Positions 7,557 to 16,701 are shown, counted from the stretch's first letter. The stretch is DNA of 64,000 nt from Notoacmeibacter sp. MSK16QG-6 (GCF_024158145.1 NZ_JAMYXM010000004.1:1-64000); one strand, 5' to 3'. Made by a program: numbers and translations. Notes: generated from the sequence alone by a model not told the origin.

Positions 7557-8435
7557 TCAGTCGCCGATCGGCCTGGGTCCGGAATCTTTCGATAGTGGAA
7601 GAAGCGAGGTGCGGATGCGGCGGAGGTTTTCCTTGACCCGGTCTGGCCGCTTGCGCGCCGTACCCATGGCGAGAACATCGATAATAGCTGTGTAGACAAG
7701 CCGCTGCGCCGAGGGTTTGTAGATGTCGGGGTCTTCCGGCAGGTCCAGTTGGATGCAGAGATCGGTCAGGGCTGCCAGTTCCGATCCGGCCTTGGTCAGG
7801 CTGAGTGTCGGAACGCCATATTGTTTGGCGATTGTGACGCTGTCCAGAAGTTCAGCCGGTTGGCCGCTGGACGATATCGCAAACACCAAATCCTTTTTAT
7901 CGAGCGTTGAAACGAGCATGCGCTGGACATAGCCATCGGCATGGGCTTCGGATGCTATGCCCAAACGGAAAAAGCGGTTTGCGGCCTCGCGCGCCACGTT
8001 GGCTGAGCTGCCGCCGACTCCAAAGAAGACGATGCGCTGCGCGCCATTGAGCATGTCAACGGCATTCTCGACGGGTTGCATTTCGAGCTGGCTGCGCGCC
8101 AGGCCGAGCGTGTCGGAAAGGGTGCCGAACACCTTGCCGACGAGTTGGCCGGCTGGAGAGGTATCGATTCCATTGGCATCGAAATATTGCTGACTGACGG
8201 CAACGCTTTGGGCGAGCCGGATTTTGAAATCGCGAAAGCCCTCGCAGCCGGTCGTCATCGCAAACCGGTTTACGGTGGCGACGGAAACGTCGGCTGCTTT
8301 CGCGATCTCGTGTTGCGACAGGAACGGGATCTGGTCGAGATTACCGAGCACGAAATCGGCAACAAGCTGTTCGCGTTTGGGCAGTGTGCCATTCAGTTCG
8401 CGCATGCGTGAAATAAGATCGATGACCGTGTTCAT
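7557..8435 (-). CDS. RpiR/MurR-family transcriptional regulator with SIS domain
   Basis: The 292-residue protein has an N-terminal helix-turn-helix of the RpiR type (about 20-75, with SQHEIAKAADVSVATVNRF) and a C-terminal sugar-isomerase (SIS) domain from about 130, including FFGVGGSS and ISSSGQPAELL. Such regulators sense phosphosugars or related ligands. It lies 14 bases downstream of ridA on the same strand, divergent from the peptide ABC operon. Two palindromes with TGTAAG/CTTACA half sites between ridA and that operon are its likely operators, which would make it an autoregulator and the regulator of the transporter cluster. Confidence 0.88.
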   Translation of the reverse strand: MNTVIDLISRMRELNGTLPKREQLVADFVLGNLDQIPFLSQHEIAKAADVSVATVNRFAMTTGCEGFRDFKIRLAQSVAVSQQYFDANGIDTSPAGQLVGKVFGTLSDTLGLARSQLEMQPVENAVDMLNGAQRIVFFGVGGSSANVAREAANRFFRLGIASEAHADGYVQRMLVSTLDKKDLVFAISSSGQPAELLDSVTIAKQYGVPTLSLTKAGSELAALTDLCIQLDLPEDPDIYKPSAQRLVYTAIIDVLAMGTARKRPDRVKENLRRIRTSLLPLSKDSGPRPIGD

Positions 8436-8449
8436 GCCGTCTCCCGGCC

Positions 8450-8839
8450 TCAGAGAGGCTTGTAGGCAATCACGTCCATTTCAACCTTCGCGTCAACCAT
8501 CAACTCCGAACGGACTGTGGAACGGGCGGGCGGACTGTCGATAAAGTATTTCTCGAAAACCGCGTTGAAGCTGGAAAAATCGCGCGGGTCATCCAGCCAG
8601 ACATTGACCTTGACGACATGTTCCAACCCACAGCCGGCGAGTTTCAGCACGGCAGTGATATTGGCGAATACGGCTTCTGTCTGTGCCACGATACCTCCCG
8701 CCACGACTTCGCCATCCACTGTCGGCACCTGGCCGGAAACATAGACGAAATCACCGGCGCGGACGGCTTTGGCAAAAGGCCTTTTCTGACCGCCAGCCTG
8801 TGGATCGGCTGCGGCGAAGCGCTCGATGCCTGAAACCAT
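8450..8839 (-). CDS. RidA-family enamine/imine deaminase
   Basis: This 129-residue YjgF/YER057c/UK114 protein carries the family core (VYVSGQVP, the KVNVWL strand and the C-terminal VEMDVIAY). RidA proteins hydrolyse reactive 2-aminoacrylate and similar enamines made by PLP enzymes, releasing 2-keto acids and ammonia. The ATG at 8839 is preferred because GAGGAG lies 6 bases upstream; the earlier ATG at 8845 abuts that same GAGGAG. The conserved arginine that marks active deaminases is plausibly in PPARSTV. Its presence beside a D-serine-dehydratase-like gene (15640) fits a detoxifying role in that pathway. Confidence 0.88.
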   Translation of the reverse strand: MVSGIERFAAADPQAGGQKRPFAKAVRAGDFVYVSGQVPTVDGEVVAGGIVAQTEAVFANITAVLKLAGCGLEHVVKVNVWLDDPRDFSSFNAVFEKYFIDSPPARSTVRSELMVDAKVEMDVIAYKPL

Positions 8840-8855
8840 GATCATCTCCTCAATT

Positions 8856-8872
8856 ATGTAAGTAACTTACAT
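8856..8872. promoter_or_regulatory. Palindromic operator, probable RpiR site 1
   Basis: The sequence ATGTAAGTAACTTACAT is a perfect 17-base palindrome around a central A. It lies just upstream of the ridA-rpiR start and shares half sites with a second palindrome 57 bases further on. Placement between the regulator operon and the divergent transporter operon points to the adjacent RpiR protein; binding is inferred. Confidence 0.7.
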
Positions 8873-8928
8873 TTATTCCCACGATCACACCGAAAACGCA
8901 AATCTGATTTGACTTCCGCGATGTAATT

Positions 8929-8943
8929 TGTAAGTTTCTTACA
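8929..8943. promoter_or_regulatory. Palindromic operator, probable RpiR site 2
   Basis: TGTAAG-TTT-CTTACA is an inverted repeat with the same half sites and spacing as the palindrome at 8856-8872. It sits 50 bases before the substrate-binding protein start, where a repressor could block its promoter. The pair flank the middle of the divergent promoter region. Confidence 0.68.
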
Positions 8944-8992
8944 TATAAGGGCGTGCGGCGCGCTCGATCCGATGGCAATGGAGAGACTGACG

Positions 8993-10537
8993 ATGACATC
9001 TCACAACTGGCTTAGGTCCCTGGTCGCCGTTGGCGCCCTGGTCGCATTCTCAGGCACGGCATATGCCGCCGGCACGTTGCGATACGCAACCGTGGGCGAA
9101 CCGCCTAGCCTGGATCAGCAAGTGATTACTTCCGATCTTTCGACGACGATAGCGCATCATATTTTCGAAGGTCTCTACACTTTCAACGCCAAGAACGAAC
9201 CGGTTCCGCTTCTGGCTTCCGGGGAAACCGTATCGGATGATGGCAAGACGATCGTCATCGCACTGCGTGAAGGTGTGAAATTTCACAACGGGGAAGACAT
9301 GACCGCCGCCGATGTCGTGGCCTCTTTGAAGCGTTGGGGCGAGTTCGGCTCCCGCGGCAATCTGCTGTTTGATCATGTCGAAAGTGTCGAGGCGACGGGC
9401 GACCACGAAGTAACGCTGAAGCTGACGAACCCTTTCGGACCCTGGAAAAACCTGATGGCCTTCATCAATGGCGGACCATCCATCTATCCGGCGTCCGTTG
9501 TCGAGGGCGCTACGAAGGAGCCGATCGGTCAAGATGGCTATATCGGCACCGGTCCTTACAAGTTCAGTGCGTGGGAGCCGAACCGCAAGATCGAGCTCGT
9601 TCGTTTCGAGGATTACACGTCGCCAGAGGGCGAGGCGGATGGCTATGGCGGTGAGCGGACCGCCGAGTTCGATACGCTCGATTTCATGCCGGTGCCCGAT
9701 GTCGGCGCCCGCATCGCGGGCGTTCGCGCTGGCGACTATGACTATGCCGAAAGCATTCCCGGCGATCTTTACGAAGAACTCAAGAACGATGAGACCGTCA
9801 CCACGATTCTGAATGGCGGGCCGATTTTCGGTCTTGTCTTTATGAATTCAAGCGAGGGGCCACTGAAAGAGAATTTCGCTCTTCGCCGGGCGATACAGAC
9901 TGCGCTCGACAAGACGACGGCGCTTCAAGTGGCGATTGGACCGGAGGATCTTTGGCGCGCTAACGGTTCGTTCCTGCCGGATGGCAATGTCTGGTACAAC
10001 GATGCCGGAACCGAGAATTTCAGCAAGGGCGATGCAGAAGCCGCCAAGACGATGGCGCAGGAAGCCGGTTATAGCGGTGAGCCCATCAAGTTCATGGTCT
10101 CGACCAACTACCCGTTCCACTACGACACGGCGATCGTCTACACAAAGCAACTGGCCAATGCCGGCTTCAATATCGATCTGCAGGTTTACGATTGGGCGAC
10201 CTTGATAGAGAAGCGCGCCCAGCCGGATCAGTGGGATCTGTTCTTCACGCATCACGGTTTCGTGCCCGACCCCATTCTTATTTCGGTGATGAACGACACC
10301 TATCCGGGCTGGTGGGCAACGCCGGAAAAGACCGAGCTGAAAGACAAGTTCACCGCCAGCTCCGATCCTGCCGAGCGCGAAAAGATCTGGGGCGAAATCC
10401 AGACGCTCATCTATGAGCAGGTCCCGACGATGAAGACCGGCGATATCTACACCTATAATATTGCCTCGTCGAAGCTTCAGGGTCTCGGTGAAGCGACGCT
10501 CATCTGGCCTTCTTTCTGGAATGTCAGCAAGGAATAA
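8993..10537 (+). CDS. ABC transporter substrate-binding protein, peptide/nickel family (SBP_bac_5)
   Basis: The 514-residue periplasmic protein has a signal peptide (about 1-25, hydrophobic core ending in GTAYAA) followed by the family start TLRYATVGEPPSLD. It belongs to the DppA/OppA cluster C binding proteins. The ATG at 8993 is chosen because GGAGA lies 8 bases upstream and the signal peptide then begins normally; the upstream ATG at 8972 would add seven residues. It is the first gene of an operon with two permeases, two ATPases, an M81 peptidase and a PLP enzyme. A stable hairpin follows the gene. The ligand is probably a peptide or peptide-like compound, perhaps one with D-residues given the downstream enzymes. 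Confidence 0.92.
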   Translation: MTSHNWLRSLVAVGALVAFSGTAYAAGTLRYATVGEPPSLDQQVITSDLSTTIAHHIFEGLYTFNAKNEPVPLLASGETVSDDGKTIVIALREGVKFHNGEDMTAADVVASLKRWGEFGSRGNLLFDHVESVEATGDHEVTLKLTNPFGPWKNLMAFINGGPSIYPASVVEGATKEPIGQDGYIGTGPYKFSAWEPNRKIELVRFEDYTSPEGEADGYGGERTAEFDTLDFMPVPDVGARIAGVRAGDYDYAESIPGDLYEELKNDETVTTILNGGPIFGLVFMNSSEGPLKENFALRRAIQTALDKTTALQVAIGPEDLWRANGSFLPDGNVWYNDAGTENFSKGDAEAAKTMAQEAGYSGEPIKFMVSTNYPFHYDTAIVYTKQLANAGFNIDLQVYDWATLIEKRAQPDQWDLFFTHHGFVPDPILISVMNDTYPGWWATPEKTELKDKFTASSDPAEREKIWGEIQTLIYEQVPTMKTGDIYTYNIASSKLQGLGEATLIWPSFWNVSKE

Positions 10538-10549
10538 GTGCGCTCCTGC

Positions 10550-10569
10550 TCCGCCGCTTTTGCGGCGGA
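10550..10569 (+). terminator. Intercistronic hairpin after the binding-protein gene
   Basis: TCCGCCGC-TTTT-GCGGCGGA forms a perfect 8-bp stem with a 4-base loop, 12 bases after the stop codon and before the first permease. A T-rich stretch (CACTTTTTG) follows a few bases later. It may act as a partial terminator or as an mRNA 3' stabiliser that keeps binding-protein expression above that of the permeases. Confidence 0.6.
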
Positions 10570-10592
10570 TCGTCACTTTTTGAAGATGATCC

Positions 10593-11540
10593 ATGTTCGC
10601 CTACACGATCAAACGCCTGCTGACGCTGATCCCGACGCTGCTGGCGGCTTCGGTTCTTGTCTTCCTATTCGTCCACCTTATTCCTGGCGATCCAGCGTCG
10701 ATCCTGCTCGGCGATACCGCGACGCCGGAAGAAGTGGCGGCACTGACCAAAGAGCTTGGTCTCGATAAGCCCCTCATCGTCCAATATTTTTATTGGCTGA
10801 TACAGGTGGTTCAAGGCGACTTCGGCCGCTCGCTTTTCTTCGGCGCGCCTGTGCTTTCGGTGATCGCCAACGGTGCCCAGACGTCGATCCTCTTGGCGTT
10901 GATGACGATGGTATGGATCGTGATCTTCGGCATTCCGATCGGAGTGCTTTCGGCGAGCTATCAGGGTCGCTGGGTTGACCAGCTAACATCGGGCGGAGCA
11001 ATGCTTTTCGCATCTGTACCGACTTTTTGGTTGGGCCTTTATCTGATCCTGATCTTTGCCGTATGGCTCGGATGGCTGCCAAGCTCGGGGTTTCCCGCGA
11101 TCGATGGCGTCGGAGCCCTCGGCCATCTGCGCTATCTGCTATTGCCAAGCCTGACACTAGCGGCGCCAAACGCGGCGCTGATTATCCGACTGGTCAGGGC
11201 GTCGATGCTCGATGTCTCGCGCGAGGATCATGTCCGGACGGCGCGCGCCAAGGGCCTTCATCCGTCCCGCGTCGCCATCAAGCACATTTTCCGTAATGCG
11301 TTGATCGCGGTTGCCGCGGCCTTCGGCTTCACCTTCGCCGCACTCGTCTCCGAAGCGGTGGTAACGGAAACGGTTTTCTCGCTGCCCGGCATCGGCCAAC
11401 TGGTCGTGCAGTCGATCCTGCGCCGCGATTATCCGGTCATTCAGGGCGTGATCCTCGTAATCGTAGTGCTTTACGCGGTTGTGAACCTGCTGGTCGATCT
11501 CGCCTATGCTCGCCTCGATCCCAGGGTCTCGCTCCAATGA
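10593..11540 (+). CDS. ABC transporter permease, DppB/OppB type
   Basis: The 315-residue inner-membrane protein begins with the typical MFAYTIKRLLTLIPTLL helix and has about six transmembrane segments. The EAA-loop region (DHVRTARAKGLHPSRVAIKHIFRNAL, about 210-235) marks it as a peptide-family permease that contacts the ATPase subunits. Its stop overlaps the next permease start by 4 bases. It would form the channel with that permease. Confidence 0.93.
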   Translation: MFAYTIKRLLTLIPTLLAASVLVFLFVHLIPGDPASILLGDTATPEEVAALTKELGLDKPLIVQYFYWLIQVVQGDFGRSLFFGAPVLSVIANGAQTSILLALMTMVWIVIFGIPIGVLSASYQGRWVDQLTSGGAMLFASVPTFWLGLYLILIFAVWLGWLPSSGFPAIDGVGALGHLRYLLLPSLTLAAPNAALIIRLVRASMLDVSREDHVRTARAKGLHPSRVAIKHIFRNALIAVAAAFGFTFAALVSEAVVTETVFSLPGIGQLVVQSILRRDYPVIQGVILVIVVLYAVVNLLVDLAYARLDPRVSLQ

Positions 11541-12391
11541 CCGCAGTGGTACAACAGGTACAGGATATTTTTGCCGGACGGCGGCTGGCGAGCATCGGCC
11601 TGTCCTGGCTGATCCTCATTCTCATCGTCGCCATCGCTGCGCCGCTTATTGCGCCATTCGATCCATATGAGATCGATCCGATCGCAAGACTGTCGCCACC
11701 CGGTTGGCCGCATTTGTTCGGAACCGATCATTTTGGCCGCGACACGTTCTCGCGCGCCATTTACGGTGCGCGAATGACGGTGCTGATCGGCTCGGGCAGC
11801 GTCATCGTCGCGCTTCTGACCGGCGGACTGATCGGTATGCTGTCGGCCTATTTCACGCGCGCCGGCAATGTTTTAATGCGCGGCGTTGATGTACTGATGG
11901 CGTTTCCAGCCCTGCTTCTGGCGCTGGTGCTGATCACGCTGCTCGAACGCAGCGTCGTCAACACGATCATCGTCATCGGTATCGTCTATGCGACAACGAC
12001 GGCACGCATCCTTTACGGCATGACGCTGAAGCTGAAGCGGGAAGTCTTCGTTGACGCGGCGATCTGCTCCGGAGCGGGCCATGGATCGATCCTGTTCCGT
12101 CACATCCTGCCGAATCTCCTTTCGCCGCTACTGGTACAAGCCAGCTTCATATTTGCTTTTGCGCAATTGCAGGCCGCGGCGCTTGATTTCCTCGGCCTTG
12201 GCCTGCCAGCTGAGGTGCCGAGCTGGGGTAACATGCTGGCGGAAGAACGCATCTACATCACCCGCGCGCCTTGGCTGCTGCTGTTTCCCGGCGCGCTGAT
12301 TATACTCAGCGTTTTCTCGATGAACCTTGTTGGCGACGCCATGCGCGACAGCATCGATCCGCGCTTCAAAGACGATATTGCGGGGGTTTGA
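11537..12391 (+). CDS. ABC transporter permease, DppC/OppC type
   Basis: The 284-residue membrane protein starts with a hydrophobic helix and then the DppC-type block HLFGTDHFGRDTFSRAIYGAR (about 56-76). The EAA-like loop and a final LGLGLPAEVPSWGNML block are present. It overlaps dppB-like DNA by 4 bases and ends 3 bases before the first ATPase gene. Confidence 0.93.
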   Translation: MTAVVQQVQDIFAGRRLASIGLSWLILILIVAIAAPLIAPFDPYEIDPIARLSPPGWPHLFGTDHFGRDTFSRAIYGARMTVLIGSGSVIVALLTGGLIGMLSAYFTRAGNVLMRGVDVLMAFPALLLALVLITLLERSVVNTIIVIGIVYATTTARILYGMTLKLKREVFVDAAICSGAGHGSILFRHILPNLLSPLLVQASFIFAFAQLQAAALDFLGLGLPAEVPSWGNMLAEERIYITRAPWLLLFPGALIILSVFSMNLVGDAMRDSIDPRFKDDIAGV

Positions 12392-12394
12392 ATC

Positions 12395-13369
12395 GTGCCG
12401 CTGCTTGAAGTCGACAATCTGGAAATCGCCATCGCAATGCGCGGCCAGCTGCTGCCGGTTGTCCGCGGCATCTCCTTTTCGGTTGATGAAGGTGAGACGC
12501 TCGGCATCGTTGGCGAAAGCGGTTGCGGCAAGAGCCTCACCTCGCTTGCGATCATGGGGCTCCTGGACGGTACGCCGGTGCGCATCACCGGAGGCGATAT
12601 TCGCTTCGAGGGACAAGATCTGCGTCAGCTCAACCGAAGAGAGCGGCGGGCGATCATGGGCAGTCGCATGGCGATGATCTTTCAGGAGCCGATGACGAGC
12701 CTCAATCCAGTCTATCGAATTGGCGATCAGATCGTTGAAAACCTTCGGCAACATCAAAAAATCTCACAAAAGGCCGCCCGGGCGCGTGCCATCGAACTGC
12801 TGGAGCTGGTCCGCATTCCTGAGCCGCAACAGCGCGTGGACAGCTATCCGCACCAGATGTCGGGCGGGCAGCGTCAGCGTGTGATGATCGCGATGGCGCT
12901 CTCCTGCGACCCCAAGCTGCTGATCGCCGACGAGCCGACCACTGCGCTCGATGTCACGGTCCAGAAGGAAGTGCTCGATCTGATGGCGGACCTGCAGGAG
13001 CGAATGGGCACAGCTATTGTTCTCATCTCGCACGACCTCGGTGTGATTGCAGAAACCTGCGACAAGGTGGCCGTCATGTATCGCGGCAAGATCGCTGAAG
13101 CGGCACCCACCGACGATCTTTTCGCGCGGCTCGCTCATCCTTATACGCGCGGTCTGCTCAACTCTATCCCCGTGGTCGACCGCGATGTCGAATGGCTGGA
13201 GGCGATACCCGGCCGCGTGCCGGGTATCGATGAAGACATAGAAGGGTGCGCCTTCCATCCGCGGTGCCCCCGCGCGCAGGATATTTGTCGGCGTAACGAA
13301 CCGAAGCAGCACCGCATCGGGAACGAGCACACCTCGCATTGCCATTTCGCCGAAGAGGCCGCCCCATGA
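12395..13369 (+). CDS. ABC transporter ATP-binding protein, DppD/OppD type
   Basis: The 324-residue ATPase has a Walker A at 40-47 (GESGCGKS), the signature MSGGQRQR at 155-162 and Walker B ending LLIADEP (175-181). The C-terminal extension contains the Cys-rich HPRCPRAQDIC block typical of OppD/DppD. It starts with GTG at 12395, 3 bases after the upstream stop. It would energise uptake together with the following ATPase. Confidence 0.92.
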   Translation: MPLLEVDNLEIAIAMRGQLLPVVRGISFSVDEGETLGIVGESGCGKSLTSLAIMGLLDGTPVRITGGDIRFEGQDLRQLNRRERRAIMGSRMAMIFQEPMTSLNPVYRIGDQIVENLRQHQKISQKAARARAIELLELVRIPEPQQRVDSYPHQMSGGQRQRVMIAMALSCDPKLLIADEPTTALDVTVQKEVLDLMADLQERMGTAIVLISHDLGVIAETCDKVAVMYRGKIAEAAPTDDLFARLAHPYTRGLLNSIPVVDRDVEWLEAIPGRVPGIDEDIEGCAFHPRCPRAQDICRRNEPKQHRIGNEHTSHCHFAEEAAP

Positions 13370-14178
13370 GCGCACCCCTTCTGAGCGTTCGGGATCTCAA
13401 AACCCATTTCACCGTCAAACAGCCCGGCCTCTTTAGCGATGATCGTATCGTGCGGGCGGTAGATGGTATCTCGTTCGACATCGAACCGGGTGAGGTTCTC
13501 AGTCTCGTTGGCGAGTCGGGCTGCGGCAAGTCCACGGTAGGGCGAACGCTGACGCGGCTCGAAGAGGCAACCTCAGGCGTCGCCGAGTTTGAAGGACAGG
13601 ACATTCTGCAGATGCCGCCAGCGGCGTTCCGACCTTTACGGCGGGACATCCAGATGATCTTCCAGGACCCCTTTGCATCGCTCAACCCTCGGCTGACAAT
13701 CGCGCGGACGCTGGGCGAGCCGCTCTTCATTCACAAACTGGCAAAGAGCCGGGAAGAGGCACGCCGAAAAATAGGTGAAACGTTGGAACTGGTGGGCATG
13801 GACCCGGCCGTTATGAGCCGCTACCCGCATGAGTTTTCCGGCGGCCAGCGCCAACGCATCGGCATCGCGCGTGTGATGATCGTCGAGCCGAAGCTTGTCA
13901 TCGCCGATGAGGCGGTCTCGGCGCTCGATGTGTCTATCCAGGCGCAGGTGCTGAACCTCATCAAGCGGCTGCAGCGCAAAAGCGGCATCGCCATGCTCTT
14001 CATCAGTCACGATCTCGGCGTCGTCCGCCACATCAGCGATCGGGTCGCCGTCATGTTCAAAGGTCAAATTGTCGAAATGGGCGATAAGCACCAGATTTTC
14101 GAAGCGCCGAAGCACGCCTATACGCAAGAGCTGCTTTCGGCGATCCCACGCGTCGCATCCCACCGTGAGGCTGTTTGA
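13366..14178 (+). CDS. ABC transporter ATP-binding protein, DppF/OppF type
   Basis: The 270-residue protein is the second ATPase of the peptide transporter, with GESGCGKS, FSGGQRQRIGIAR and LVIADEAVSALDVS motifs in order. The Walker B glutamate is followed by Ala, not the usual Pro, in DEAVSALD, a common variant in this subfamily. It ends at about the point where the oligopeptide C-terminal domain normally starts, so it is shorter than OppF-like proteins of about 320 residues. The ATG at 13366 overlaps the previous stop (ATGA); an upstream in-frame start at 13339 would lie inside the preceding gene. Confidence 0.9.
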   Translation: MSAPLLSVRDLKTHFTVKQPGLFSDDRIVRAVDGISFDIEPGEVLSLVGESGCGKSTVGRTLTRLEEATSGVAEFEGQDILQMPPAAFRPLRRDIQMIFQDPFASLNPRLTIARTLGEPLFIHKLAKSREEARRKIGETLELVGMDPAVMSRYPHEFSGGQRQRIGIARVMIVEPKLVIADEAVSALDVSIQAQVLNLIKRLQRKSGIAMLFISHDLGVVRHISDRVAVMFKGQIVEMGDKHQIFEAPKHAYTQELLSAIPRVASHREAV

Positions 14179-15647
14179 TGGCTGTGCCGAAGCGGGTCTT
14201 CATCGGCTCCATCGCAACCGAGACCAACACGTTCTCGCCACTGCGTACGGACCTCCAGGATTTCAAGGACAGTTTTTACGCGCCGCCTGGCCATCATCCG
14301 GCGACGCCGACCCTATGCAGTGCTGTCTATCCGGTCGCTCGCGCCCGCGCCGCCGAACTCAATTGGCAGATCGTGGAGGGAACGGCGAGTTGGGCGGAGC
14401 CTGGCGGGATCGTCTCGCAACAGACATGGGAATTTCTGCGCGACCAACTCCTGGCCGAACTGCGCGCCGCCATGCCGGTCGACATCGTGCTACTGGGTCT
14501 TCACGGTGCCATGGTTGCCCAGCGATGCCTCGACTGCGAGGGAGAACTCATCCGCATGGTGCGAGAAGTTGTTGGCTCGGAAGCACTGATCGGTGCAACG
14601 TTCGATCCGCACAGTCATTTGACGGCGGACCGCACTCACCATGCGGATATCATCACCGTCTTCAAGGAATTTCCGCACACCGATTTCGTGACGGTGGCGG
14701 AGGACTTGATCGAACTCGTCCACCGCGCTTCGACCGGCGCGATCAGGCCGGAAATCTCCACATTCGATTGCCGGATGATCGAAGTGCTGCCCACCAGCCG
14801 CGAGCCGATGCGAAGTTTCGTCGACGAAATCAAGGCGCTGGAAGGGACGGGCTCGGTTCTTTCCATCTCGATCATTCACGGCTTTATGGCGGGAGACGTT
14901 CCGGAGCTCGGCTCCCGCGTCGTCGTCATCACAGATGGCGATAGGACGGGCGGCGATGCGCTGGCGCGTGAGCTGGGTATGCGGCTCTTCGCGATGCGTG
15001 GTACCACCAGACCGGAATTTCTGCCACCTGAGACCGCTCTCGAAAAGGCGCTGGCAGCCTCGGCGGGACCCGTCGTCATAGCCGATGTCTGGGACAATCC
15101 CGGCGGCGGCGTCCCGGGCGACTCCACCATCATTCTGAGGCAGATGATGGATCGGAAAATCGATAATGCCGCATTGGCCTCGATCTGGGACCCGATAGCC
15201 GTCCGTACCTGTTTTTCCGCCGGCATCGGCTCTACCCTTCGGCTGCGTTTCGGCGCAAAGATGTCGGATCAGGGCGGTGCGCCGATCGATGCGAACATCA
15301 TTGTTCGGGGTGCGGTGCGCGATGCCGTTCAGTCCTTCGGCCAAAGTATCGTTCCACTCGGTGACGCCGTCTGGGTCGAGGTGGCCGGGATCGACGTCAT
15401 TCTGACTTCCGTGCGTTCGCAGGTCTTCAGCCCGGATATTTTCAGCAATCTCGGGATCGACCCGTCGTCGAAAGAAGTACTGGTGGTCAAATCGACCAAC
15501 CATTTCCATAACGCATTCGCGCAGATCGCCTCGGAAATCCTTTATGCCGAAGTGAATGGACCTTATCCCAGCGATCCCGCTACCAATGCTTATCGACATC
15601 TTTCGCGTTCGATCTGGCCGCGTGTTGAGAACCCACATAATGGATGA
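14178..15647 (+). CDS. M81-family metallopeptidase (MlrC-like)
   Basis: The 489-residue cytoplasmic protein resembles MlrC, the zinc enzyme that cleaves linear peptides in the last step of microcystin breakdown. Metal-site motifs are visible: GLHGAM around His109, the FDPHSHLT block (Asp143, His145, His147), and DNPGGGVPGDST in the C-terminal half. The ATG at 14178 shares one base with the previous stop (TGATG). Together with a peptide transporter it suggests cleavage of an imported unusual peptide or amide. Microcystin itself is not implied. Confidence 0.88.
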   Translation: MAVPKRVFIGSIATETNTFSPLRTDLQDFKDSFYAPPGHHPATPTLCSAVYPVARARAAELNWQIVEGTASWAEPGGIVSQQTWEFLRDQLLAELRAAMPVDIVLLGLHGAMVAQRCLDCEGELIRMVREVVGSEALIGATFDPHSHLTADRTHHADIITVFKEFPHTDFVTVAEDLIELVHRASTGAIRPEISTFDCRMIEVLPTSREPMRSFVDEIKALEGTGSVLSISIIHGFMAGDVPELGSRVVVITDGDRTGGDALARELGMRLFAMRGTTRPEFLPPETALEKALAASAGPVVIADVWDNPGGGVPGDSTIILRQMMDRKIDNAALASIWDPIAVRTCFSAGIGSTLRLRFGAKMSDQGGAPIDANIIVRGAVRDAVQSFGQSIVPLGDAVWVEVAGIDVILTSVRSQVFSPDIFSNLGIDPSSKEVLVVKSTNHFHNAFAQIASEILYAEVNGPYPSDPATNAYRHLSRSIWPRVENPHNG

Positions 15648-16701
15648 TCTAAACGAGATCGAGACGCCCGCCTTCGTCGTCGACGAAGCGGTCGCGCTAC
15701 GCAACATCGCAGCCTATCAGTCCCATTGCGACGAGGTCGGCCTCAAGCTTCGGCCACATATCAAAACGCACAAACTGGTGCATTTCGCCAAGGCGCAGAT
15801 GGATGCCGGTGCGGCCGGCATCACGTGCCAGAAAATTGGCGAAGCTGAAGTGATGGCCGATGCCGGGCTGGACGATATCCTCATCACATTCAACGTCATC
15901 GGATCAGCCAAGCTGGACCGTCTCTATGGCCTGGCGCGAAAGGTTAGAGAACTCGCCGTAACCGCTGACAATGCCGATGTTATCGGAGGATTGGCGGAGA
16001 CCTTCCGCGATGCCGGCAGTCCGCTGCGGGTCCTCGTCGAATGCGATACCGGTGCGCATCGCTGCGGTGTCACAACGCCGGAGGCAGCCGCCGACCTCAC
16101 ACGAATGATCGACGCCGCGCCCGGTCTCGTCTTCGGCGGTCTGATGACCTATCCCGCTCCGGGCGGGCGGAAGGATGTCGCCAACTTCATGACAGCAACT
16201 TGCGCCATTCTTTCACGGGCGGGTATCGACTGCCCCGAAATTTCGTCCGGCGGCACACCGGACATGTGGCAGGCCGACAAGAGCGGTGGCGTCACGGAAT
16301 ACCGCGCTGGCACCTACATTTATAACGACCGATCGCTTATTAAACGCGGTGTCTGTACTCTGGACGACTGCGCCGGGCGCGTTGTCGCTACCGTGGTCAG
16401 CCGACCGGCTGGCGACAGGGCCGTCATCGACGCTGGATCGAAGGTGCTGACATCCGATCTTCTTGGGCTGTCAGGTTACGGGCTCATCGTCGGCCACCCG
16501 ACTATCGCCATCGAAGCGCTGAGCGAAGAGCATGGCACGCTCACCTCCGATGGTGAAATGCCGCTGGCCGTGGGAGATCGGATCGAGATCGTGCCCAACC
16601 ATGTCTGTGTGGTGTCGAACATGTTCGACGCGATATGGCTTCGAACGGCAGATGGGTCGCTACGGCAGATGCGCGTCGATGCACGGGGTTGTGTTACCTG
16701 A
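15640..16701 (+). CDS. PLP-dependent D-threonine aldolase / D-serine dehydratase-like enzyme
   Basis: The 353-residue protein is a fold-type III PLP enzyme of the DSD1/D-threonine aldolase group. The PLP lysine lies in RPHIKTHK (38-45, probably Lys42), and the metal-binding pair near the C-terminus appears as NHVC. Such enzymes act on D-3-hydroxy-amino acids, giving glycine plus an aldehyde, or pyruvate plus ammonia. ATG 15640 is preferred because the family sequence begins there; it overlaps the M81 gene by 8 bases. With RidA, which removes aminoacrylate, it argues for catabolism of a D-serine- or D-threonine-like moiety. Confidence 0.87.
   Translation: MDDLNEIETPAFVVDEAVALRNIAAYQSHCDEVGLKLRPHIKTHKLVHFAKAQMDAGAAGITCQKIGEAEVMADAGLDDILITFNVIGSAKLDRLYGLARKVRELAVTADNADVIGGLAETFRDAGSPLRVLVECDTGAHRCGVTTPEAAADLTRMIDAAPGLVFGGLMTYPAPGGRKDVANFMTATCAILSRAGIDCPEISSGGTPDMWQADKSGGVTEYRAGTYIYNDRSLIKRGVCTLDDCAGRVVATVVSRPAGDRAVIDAGSKVLTSDLLGLSGYGLIVGHPTIAIEALSEEHGTLTSDGEMPLAVGDRIEIVPNHVCVVSNMFDAIWLRTADGSLRQMRVDARGCVT

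Noticed and set aside
14069-14944. Long plus-strand frame of 291 codons overlapping the M81 gene
   Set aside because: It is an out-of-frame shadow with arginine-rich low-complexity composition and no family similarity.
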